64,000 bases of DNA from Legionella sp. (GTDB lineage: Bacteria; Pseudomonadota; Gammaproteobacteria; Legionellales; Legionellaceae), in assembly GCA_013911415.1 (NCBI GenBank), contig JACETI010000002.1, positions 1-64,000 of the forward strand, in the 5' to 3' direction. Positions 57,613 through 64,000 of the stretch are shown here, in pieces. Under the pieces are notes generated by a model. That model had not been told where the DNA came from. It worked only from the letters and a program-made list of their open reading frames with translations, and searched no databases. The position numbers and the translations under genes were made by a program. Numbering within the stretch: the first letter of the stretch is position 1; the number at the start of each line of letters is the position of its first letter.

Positions 57613-58080
57613 TTACTTAGGGATGGGGCGTGGTTTGCCCTTTTCATCGACGGCTACAAAAACAAAAGTCCCTTTAGTTACTTTGTATTGTTCATCACTT
57701 GCAGCAGGTTCAGCCCAAACTTCAACACTAATAGTCATTGATGTGCAACCACACTTGATTAATTCCACATGGCAACTCACAACGTTTCCAACATGAACGG
57801 GTTTAATAAAACTCATACTGTGTATAGCAACGGTTACTACACGGCCCCGTGCTACTTTTTTTGCGAGAACGCCTGCAGCTAAATCCATTTGAGAAACTAA
57901 CCAGCCCCCGAAGATGTCACCATTAGGATTTGTATTAGCTGGCATCGCTAAAGCCTGCATGGTCAATTCCCCTCGCGGTTTAAAGGTGGTGATCTGATCC
58001 TCTTTTGAAGATAAAGATACTTCCGTGTTGTTTTTTCGAAGCTTTTGCATCCATCCAGTGATTTTTTGAAGCATCTTCAT
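57613..58080 (-). CDS. yciA: Acyl-CoA thioesterase, YciA-like hotdog fold
   Basis: This 155-residue single hotdog domain hydrolyses acyl-CoA. Seen are the family stretch RGELTMQALAMPANTNPNGDIFGGWLVSQMD with the catalytic Asp in NGDIFGGW, and ATVAIHSMSF-like sequence (VTVAIHSMSFIKPVHVG). An N-terminal extension of about 35 basic residues (MLQKITGWMQKLRKN) precedes the domain. It lies 27 bases behind tex and 13 before the next gene, so it sits inside a three-gene operon. Confidence 0.92.
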   Translation of the reverse strand: MKMLQKITGWMQKLRKNNTEVSLSSKEDQITTFKPRGELTMQALAMPANTNPNGDIFGGWLVSQMDLAAGVLAKKVARGRVVTVAIHSMSFIKPVHVGNVVSCHVELIKCGCTSMTISVEVWAEPAASDEQYKVTKGTFVFVAVDEKGKPRPIPK

Positions 58081-58107
58081 CGTAACAATACCTTATAAGA
58101 GGCTGAT

Positions 58108-60507
58108 TCATTTTTTAGATCGGTTTTTTAATGCCGAAAGCGCATCAGCCATTGCCGTGTTAAACACACCTACTTTTGCTGGCTTGCTGGGTTTATTGTT
58201 TTTATGTCCTTTAGCGTCTACCAATTTCTTGGACTTAAATTTTTTCTGAGCCGCTTCAGAGGCATTTAAGGAGGATGGTTTATCTCCTGTAGACTTTTTA
58301 GCAGCAGACGCTGGCATTTTTTTCTGCAAAGGTTTTGAATTAGCCGTTTTTTCAGGCTTCATGCTTAGTCCAATACGACCTCTTTCCTTGTCAACTTCGA
58401 TTACCTTAACCGAAACCACCTCGCCAACTTTAACCACCCCACGTGGATCTTTAATAAAACTATGCATCATTTCAGAAATATGCACCAGGCCATCTTGATG
58501 CACACCTATATTCACAAATGCACCAAAATTCGTAACGTTCGAAACGATGCCTTCTAAAACCATGCCCACCTCTAAATCTTGGAGGGTTTCAACGCCTTCT
58601 TTAAATTGGGCAAGTTTAAATGAAGGTCGGGGATCACGCCCAGGCTTCTCTAATTCTTTAAGTATATCATGAATTGTAGGTAGGCCGTATTCCTCATCCA
58701 CATACTCTGTGGGTTGTACCTGCTTCAAAAGAGCTCTGTTACCAATCGCATCTTTCACAGAAGCGCCCTGATCTTTCAGGATTTTTTCGACAAGTGGATA
58801 GGTTTCTGGATGAACACTCGACGCATCTAATGGATTTGTTCCATTAATTATACGTAAGAAACCTACTGCTTGTTGATAGGTTTTTTCACCCATCCGCGGT
58901 ACTTTTTTCAACTCCTCACGAGTTGAGAAAGCACCATGTTCATCTCTATATTGAATCAGGTTCTTTGCTACAGTTTCATTTAAACCAGAAATATGTTGCA
59001 GTAAGGCAGCGGAAGCGGTATTTAAATCAACTCCCACTGCATTTACACAATATTCGACAGCAGCATCTAAAGAACGCTTTAAACTAACTTGATTAACATC
59101 ATGCTGGTACTGCCCGACACCAATTGATTTTGGTTCAATTTTAACCAATTCGGCCAATGGATCTTGTAAACGTCTGGCAATAGAAACCGCACCACGTAAG
59201 GTGACATCTAGCTCTGGAAACTCAGCAGCTGCCAGTGCAGAGGCAGAATAGATAGAAGCTCCGGCTTCATTGACAAGCACTTTTTGTAATTTTAGATCAG
59301 GGTATGTTTTCATTAGGTCAGCAACAAGCCTTTCAGTCTCTCGAGAGCCCGTCCCGTTACCAATACTAATGAGTTTAACGTCATTTTTGCTGGCGATTTT
59401 TGCTAATTCTGCTACAGCCCCATGCCAATCATTTTGTGGGGGAAAAGGGAATACGGCGGTATAGTCAAGTAATTTTCCAGTCGCATCAACAACAGCAACC
59501 TTCACGCCTGTCCGTATGCCTGGGTCAAGCCCCATAGTAACCTGGGCGCCTGCAGGAGGTGCTAACAGAAGATCTTGCAAATTCTTAGAAAAAACAGAAA
59601 TGGCTTCTTCATCTGCCGATTCGCGCAAGCGGGTTAATAGATCCAATTCTATCTTGGGAAAGATTTTAGACTGCCATGCTAAACGAATAGTTTCTTCTAA
59701 CCATTGGTCCGCTGGGCGTTGTTTATTCTCAACATTAAAATGAACGGCCGTTTGTTTTTCGCCGTATGTTAAGTCCGGTGACCGTAGCGACAAGCGTAAA
59801 ATCTGTTCTCGCCGGCCTCGTAGTAATGCAAGCGCACGATGCGAAGGAATTTTTTTTATTTGTTCACAATAGTCCAGATAATCTGAAAATTTGTTTTTTG
59901 AGATATCTTTTGATTTTTTGCCTTTCGATTCTAGGGAAGCTTCTTGCCAGAAATATTCTCTAAGTTCACTTAATAAATTGGCTTCTTCTGAAAAATGTTC
60001 CATTAAAATTTGCTGAGCACCAGCAAGGACTTCTTCAGTGGTTGTAAAACCTGCCTCTGCATTTAAATAATTCGCAGCAATTGTCATTGGCTGTTGCGTT
60101 GGATCTTCTAACAATGTAATTGCTAAGGGCTCTAAACCAGCTTCTCTAGCTAATTGTGCTTTGGTTCGACGCTTTGGACGATAAGGTAAATATAAATCCT
60201 CAAGTCGTGCTTTAGAATCAGCAGCTAAGATCGTTGATTCAAGTTCAGGTGTTAATCGGTTTTGTTCACGAATAGTAGTCAGAATACTTTCGCGCCGTTG
60301 ATTTAATTCACGAAAATACGAAAGACGCTCAGCTATAGTACGGAGTTGTGTATCGTCAAGCCCTTTCGTCGCTTCTTTGCGGTAACGTGCAATAAAGGGA
60401 ACCGTTGCACCTTCATCTAATAAATGGATCGCAGCGTTCACTTGAGAAAGGTCAATTGCTAAGTTTTTCGCAATCAGCGTTGCAGGTGCTAAACTTTCTT
60501 GGTTCAT
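58108..60507 (-). CDS. tex: Transcription accessory protein Tex
   Basis: This conserved nucleic-acid-binding protein of 799 residues has the Tex N-terminal helical domain, a YqgF-like RNase H fold (VTMGLDPGIRTGVKVAVVD near 330), helix-hairpin-helix units (GVDLNTASAALLQHISG; KKVPRMGEKTYQQAVGF) and an S1 RNA-binding domain near residues 650-720 (GIVSNVTNFGAFVNIG, DGLVHISEM). The last 80 residues are a Lys/Ala/Ser-rich tail. First gene of the tex-yciA-orphan operon; divergent from uvrD. Confidence 0.96.
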   Translation of the reverse strand: MNQESLAPATLIAKNLAIDLSQVNAAIHLLDEGATVPFIARYRKEATKGLDDTQLRTIAERLSYFRELNQRRESILTTIREQNRLTPELESTILAADSKARLEDLYLPYRPKRRTKAQLAREAGLEPLAITLLEDPTQQPMTIAANYLNAEAGFTTTEEVLAGAQQILMEHFSEEANLLSELREYFWQEASLESKGKKSKDISKNKFSDYLDYCEQIKKIPSHRALALLRGRREQILRLSLRSPDLTYGEKQTAVHFNVENKQRPADQWLEETIRLAWQSKIFPKIELDLLTRLRESADEEAISVFSKNLQDLLLAPPAGAQVTMGLDPGIRTGVKVAVVDATGKLLDYTAVFPFPPQNDWHGAVAELAKIASKNDVKLISIGNGTGSRETERLVADLMKTYPDLKLQKVLVNEAGASIYSASALAAAEFPELDVTLRGAVSIARRLQDPLAELVKIEPKSIGVGQYQHDVNQVSLKRSLDAAVEYCVNAVGVDLNTASAALLQHISGLNETVAKNLIQYRDEHGAFSTREELKKVPRMGEKTYQQAVGFLRIINGTNPLDASSVHPETYPLVEKILKDQGASVKDAIGNRALLKQVQPTEYVDEEYGLPTIHDILKELEKPGRDPRPSFKLAQFKEGVETLQDLEVGMVLEGIVSNVTNFGAFVNIGVHQDGLVHISEMMHSFIKDPRGVVKVGEVVSVKVIEVDKERGRIGLSMKPEKTANSKPLQKKMPASAAKKSTGDKPSSLNASEAAQKKFKSKKLVDAKGHKNNKPSKPAKVGVFNTAMADALSALKNRSKK

Positions 60508-60840
60508 TATATCTCTTTAATGGGGCTAAATATGGACATTACAAATATGGATCGCCTTAAATTTTGCCTGAGATGCATGCGTTAAGGCAAGCATTTTTAA
60601 GGAAAAGCCCAAGACAGGCTCTTAAGCTAAAACTTTCTCTTGCTGAATTACCCTCTTTTTTGAATTCGTTTGCATTGTTTCGCATCATAAATTGACTGAT
60701 TTGCCCCAAGAAACTTCCATCGTTATAATTCAGCAAATATTAGGCACTCGATCCTTGGCGCTTTCTTAGGTTCAGCCAGCCATTTATGCAGGAATACCCT
60801 CTTTAGAACTTCCTGTCATTAAAACCTACTGGATATAGAC
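60508..60840. other. Divergent promoter region tex/uvrD
   Basis: This 333-base gap carries a good uvrD promoter (listed) and must hold the tex promoter. No gene or RNA is recognised. Confidence 0.5.
60701..60729 (+). promoter_or_regulatory. Putative uvrD promoter
   Basis: TTGCCC (60701-60706), a 17-base spacer and a perfect TATAAT (60724-60729) lie 111 bases before ATG 60841. I saw no clear LexA box within it. Confidence 0.55.
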
Positions 60841-63105
60841 ATGCATTCATTTCTTGATGGATTAAATGATAAACAACGTGAAGCCGTAACTTCTCCACTG
60901 ACCAATACTTTGGTTTTAGCAGGGGCAGGAAGCGGAAAAACACGCGTTCTCGTTACCCGTATTGCATGGCTAATTGAACAAGAGCATTTTTCACCCCAAT
61001 CCATTTTAGCGGTAACATTTACTAATAAAGCAGCAAATGAGATGAAAGGGCGTTTAAATCAATTGCTCAAAGTTCCTGCCTATGCCCTGTGGGTTGGTAC
61101 ATTCCATGGTATCTGCCATCGTCTACTCCGCCATCACCATCAAGACGCAAACCTTCCTCCACAGTTTCAAATTTTAGACAGTGATGATCAATTGCGATTA
61201 ATCAAACGGAGCATAGCTGCATTAAATTTAGATGAAAGTAAATGGACACCTAAAGAAGTACAGTTATTTATTAATGCCCGCAAAGAAGAAGGCGTACGTG
61301 CTAAGCATTTAAGTGAAAAAGAAGCGGGACAACCTTTGGGTCAGATTTATCGTGCCTATGAACAAGCTTGTCAAATTGCAGGAGTTGTCGATTTTTCCGA
61401 ACTCCTTCTTCGCACTTACGAACTTTTTAAAGAAAATGAGTCATTATTAATACACTATAGGCAACGTTTTCAAGCAATCCTGGTTGATGAATTTCAGGAT
61501 ACGAATACGATTCAATATGCTTGGATTCGGTTACTCGCCACGAATAACACCTCGGTTATGGTGGTTGGAGATGATGATCAATCTATCTACAGTTGGCGAG
61601 GGGCAAAGGTTGCCAATTTACATCAGTTTTCCCAAGACTTTCAAAAGGCAGCGGTAATCCGACTAGAGCAAAATTATCGTTCAACCTCTACTATTTTAAA
61701 TGCTGCGAACGCGTTAATCGCGCAAAATTCTTCGAGATTAGGCAAAACACTTTGGACAAGTGGCGAACAAGGTGAAAAAATTCTTCTTTATCGTGCTTTT
61801 AATGAATTAGAAGAAGCACGTTTTATTGGTGCTCGTATTCAAGAGGCGCAAAACCATGGCTATTCGGTTGATGACATAGCTATTCTTTACCGTTCTAACG
61901 CACAATCGCGGGTACTTGAAGATATCTTGTTAAGGATGGGAATTCCTTATCGTATCCATGGCGGTGTTAGCTTTTTTGAGCGAGCAGAGATTAAAGATGC
62001 GCTAGCCTATTTGCGATTAATTGCGAATCCTAATGATGATCCTGCGTTTGATCGTGTGGTGAATTTTCCGACGCGTGGGATTGGTGAAAAGACACTAGAT
62101 GCCATACGCGGGCGCTCTAAAGCTGATCACACTTCCTTGTGGGAGACAGCACAGCGGCTTCTAGAAGACTCTATTTTACCACCACGTGCTCATGCAGCGT
62201 TGAGCCAATTCATCACTTTGATCGAAACGCTGCGTGTGAGAACTGTTGATCTGGATTTAAGTGAACAATTAAGTCTATTAATTGAAGCCAGTGGCTTACA
62301 TGCTCATTTCTCTAAAATTAAAGGAGAGCGCTCCGAATCACGCTTAGATAATTTACAAGAATTACTTAACGCAGCCCAACAATTCGAATCTTCTTATGAA
62401 CATACACTACACCCTTATGCAGAGGCCAAAGAAAATCTATCCTTTGAAGATGAAGCTTTAATCCCTGATTCAGAAGCCTTTGACTTGACGGAAATGCCAC
62501 CCATGGTTGCCTTTTTAGCTTACACTTCTCTAGAAGCGCGCGAAATGCAGGCAGAAAAACATGAACCTCATGTACATCTGATGACGCTTCATGCGGCAAA
62601 AGGGTTAGAATTTCCTTATGTGTTTTTAGTGGGGGTTGAAGAAGGCGTGTTTCCCGGTAGACTGAGTATGGGAGACGATGATCAAATTGAAGAAGAGCGT
62701 CGACTGTGTTACGTCGGCATGACACGAGCGATGAAACAACTGGTTTTATCTTATGCAGAAATGAGGCATCAGTACGGGCATGAGGAATACCACCGCCCTT
62801 CTCGTTTTCTCAATGAGATTCCGAAAGAATTCATTCATGAAGTACGTCCAAAACCACAATTTCAACCGGTATCTCTACAACAAAATTCACGCAGCATTCA
62901 AAAATCGCCGAAAATGGCTGCAATGTCTCCCGAAGAAGAAGTATGGTTAGGCCAACAAGTCATTCACCCTAAATTTGGGCAAGGCGTCGTTCTGGCCGTA
63001 GAGGGGCATGGTGCACATACACGCGTTCAAGTAAAATTTTCGACAGAGGATTCGAAATGGTTAATTTTAGCCTATGCAAACCTCCAAGCATTTGAAGGTA
63101 CGTAA
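60841..63105 (+). CDS. uvrD: DNA helicase II UvrD
   Basis: This SF1A 3'-5' helicase acts in nucleotide excision and mismatch repair. It opens with LNDKQREAV and Walker A AGAGSGKT. TFTNKAANEMKGR, DEFQDTN, GDDDQSIYSWRGA, LEQNYRS, TLHAAKGLEF and YVGMTRA follow in order. The C-terminal Tudor-like domain that contacts RNA polymerase is present (VIHPKFGQGVVLAVEG). Length 754, slightly above E. coli UvrD. It ends 7 bases before a convergent partial gene. Confidence 0.96.
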   Translation: MHSFLDGLNDKQREAVTSPLTNTLVLAGAGSGKTRVLVTRIAWLIEQEHFSPQSILAVTFTNKAANEMKGRLNQLLKVPAYALWVGTFHGICHRLLRHHHQDANLPPQFQILDSDDQLRLIKRSIAALNLDESKWTPKEVQLFINARKEEGVRAKHLSEKEAGQPLGQIYRAYEQACQIAGVVDFSELLLRTYELFKENESLLIHYRQRFQAILVDEFQDTNTIQYAWIRLLATNNTSVMVVGDDDQSIYSWRGAKVANLHQFSQDFQKAAVIRLEQNYRSTSTILNAANALIAQNSSRLGKTLWTSGEQGEKILLYRAFNELEEARFIGARIQEAQNHGYSVDDIAILYRSNAQSRVLEDILLRMGIPYRIHGGVSFFERAEIKDALAYLRLIANPNDDPAFDRVVNFPTRGIGEKTLDAIRGRSKADHTSLWETAQRLLEDSILPPRAHAALSQFITLIETLRVRTVDLDLSEQLSLLIEASGLHAHFSKIKGERSESRLDNLQELLNAAQQFESSYEHTLHPYAEAKENLSFEDEALIPDSEAFDLTEMPPMVAFLAYTSLEAREMQAEKHEPHVHLMTLHAAKGLEFPYVFLVGVEEGVFPGRLSMGDDDQIEEERRLCYVGMTRAMKQLVLSYAEMRHQYGHEEYHRPSRFLNEIPKEFIHEVRPKPQFQPVSLQQNSRSIQKSPKMAAMSPEEEVWLGQQVIHPKFGQGVVLAVEGHGAHTRVQVKFSTEDSKWLILAYANLQAFEGT

Positions 63106-63112
63106 TCGTTCT

Positions 63113-64000
63113 CTAAGGTTTTAACCGATCGCTTGAGTCCTTAATCTCATCTAAAGCACTAGAAACGCCTTTTTTATCTTTAATCGAGAATTGGCTATAA
63201 CGATTTGAAGTTTGTCTTTCTGTATCTAATTGCTTTTTAAAATCCTGTTGTGTCATTTTATTTTTTGATAGTGAGAACAATGATTGTATGCTTTGACAAA
63301 TTGTTTGGACTTTTAGTTTTATATTCTCAAAAACCGTCGGTTCTTTTGCCCTCTGGATGACTTTTTGTATTTCTTTGATATTTTCCTTAATCGATCCAAT
63401 GAATGCTGAGTCAAAACTCTTAACATTCTTTTCCAGGTTTTGAACGTGTTTATCTAATGCATCGATTGACTGGGTGAACCTTCCCCAACTCTGCTCTGTT
63501 GTCGATCCGTGTTTGTAGCGTGTCTCAAGGGCTCCAAAACTATCAGAAACTTCTTTTCTTAAATCATTTAACTTGACGATATAGACCTGATTTAGTTCCT
63601 TAACTGTATTTTCAATTTGTGAAGAAAATTCTGGTTTATTATTTACTGTAAGGACTTCCTCCAAAAGTTTGTATTGCGTTATCTTTTGATCATCGGAATC
63701 TTGAGATAATTTGATTTGTTGTAAACAGATATTAAATAATATTTCGAAATGATTTTTACCTTGCAATTCCTTCGGCATAAGCGTTAAAAATTTCTCAGGA
63801 AGTGGGGACATCCCCGCAGTAGTTAGAAAAATTTGCATTGCATCGGGTGGAATAATGAGTTCAGGCTGCATCTTTTCTTTTGGACGGTTATAAATATCTA
63901 AAGGGTTCTGATGACTGGTACTAGTAGCTAAGCGTACAAGCTTATTGGCATAGTCCCCAAGGCCTGCTTGAAATATAGGTGTGCCCGGGGGCGATATATC
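63113..64000 (-). CDS. Partial coiled-coil orphan, N-terminus beyond the window
   Basis: The frame is open to the last base of the window, so at least 43 codons precede the first internal ATG (63871) and the start lies outside. The visible N-terminal part reads SPPGTPIFQAGLGDYANKLV, followed by IIPPDAMQIFLTTAGMSPLP. A segment LMPKELQGKNHFEILFNICLQQ resembles LTPRFVKEASFSALLDVCVAQQ in the coiled-coil gene at 51.5 kb. Residues beyond are Lys/Glu/Gln-rich and probably coiled coil; the end is polar. No known family. Probably a paralogous accessory gene. Confidence 0.65.
   Translation of the reverse strand, partial: DISPPGTPIFQAGLGDYANKLVRLATSTSHQNPLDIYNRPKEKMQPELIIPPDAMQIFLTTAGMSPLPEKFLTLMPKELQGKNHFEILFNICLQQIKLSQDSDDQKITQYKLLEEVLTVNNKPEFSSQIENTVKELNQVYIVKLNDLRKEVSDSFGALETRYKHGSTTEQSWGRFTQSIDALDKHVQNLEKNVKSFDSAFIGSIKENIKEIQKVIQRAKEPTVFENIKLKVQTICQSIQSLFSLSKNKMTQQDFKKQLDTERQTSNRYSQFSIKDKKGVSSALDEIKDSSDRLKP

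Noticed and set aside
1-64000. tRNA, rRNA and CRISPR arrays
   Set aside because: Scanned for T-loop/anticodon patterns, conserved rRNA segments and regularly spaced direct repeats; none convincing.

Overview
The window looks like a chromosome segment of an AT-rich gammaproteobacterium of the Legionellales type (Legionella, Berkiella, Aquicella or Coxiella relatives). The housekeeping genes are gammaproteobacterial: icd, clpA, tex, yciA, uvrD, hslO, gshA/gshB, mlaA and arfB. Between them lie many orphan genes with eukaryote-like or effector-like features: leucine-rich repeats, diverged ankyrin repeats, a RAP domain, a CE-clan cysteine protease, Sel1 repeats, a CAAX-like C-terminus and Glu-rich C-terminal tails. 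No rRNA, tRNA or CRISPR array was recognised, so genus cannot be fixed from this window. Secretion by a Dot/Icm system is an inference; no secretion genes are present here.

Layout. 0-2.3 kb: two orphan genes separated by non-coding DNA. 2.3-5 kb: a two-gene DNA-repair operon, a radical SAM protein with a helix-hairpin-helix tail followed by a UdgX-type uracil-DNA glycosylase. 5-9.8 kb: accessory DNA with a Gln/Asn-rich protein, a frameshifted gene ending in a CAAX box, a GC-richer stretch of nested hairpins without coding potential, a stand-alone GHKL-ATPase protein and an orphan gene. 9.8-14 kb: membrane genes corA, tspO, pit and a HIR/stomatin-like SPFH gene. 14-25 kb: an LRR protein, orphans, hslO, a RAP-domain protein, an HI0933/YhiN flavoprotein and a Rossmann-like orphan. 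25-36.5 kb: cold-shock protein, RhlE-like helicase, glutathione biosynthesis operon gshA-gshB, alpha/beta hydrolase, mlaA, a BLUF photosensor, a large helical orphan, arfB and a small exported protein.

36.8-46.6 kb: a giant gene (2616 residues) joining a complete UvrD-like SF1 helicase core to a long tail with diverged ankyrin-type repeats, followed by a convergent gene that I read as a new CE-clan cysteine protease or acetyltransferase. 47-50.55 kb: a GC-richer block that starts with relics of a tyrosine integrase and a serine recombinase. It carries a frameshifted membrane-anchored Sel1 gene and a J-domain gene, and ends abruptly at a breakpoint near 50.55 kb where the J-domain gene and an opposing coiled-coil gene run into each other. 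52-63.1 kb: conserved backbone (clpA without clpS, icd, tex-yciA-orphan operon, uvrD). The window ends in a partial coiled-coil gene that shares an N-terminal motif with the coiled-coil gene at 51.5 kb.

Several genes are frameshifted or truncated (5.7, 47.0, 47.2, 47.6, 50.6 and 51.9 kb). Together with the effector-like genes this fits a host-associated genome that gains and decays accessory genes around an intact housekeeping backbone.
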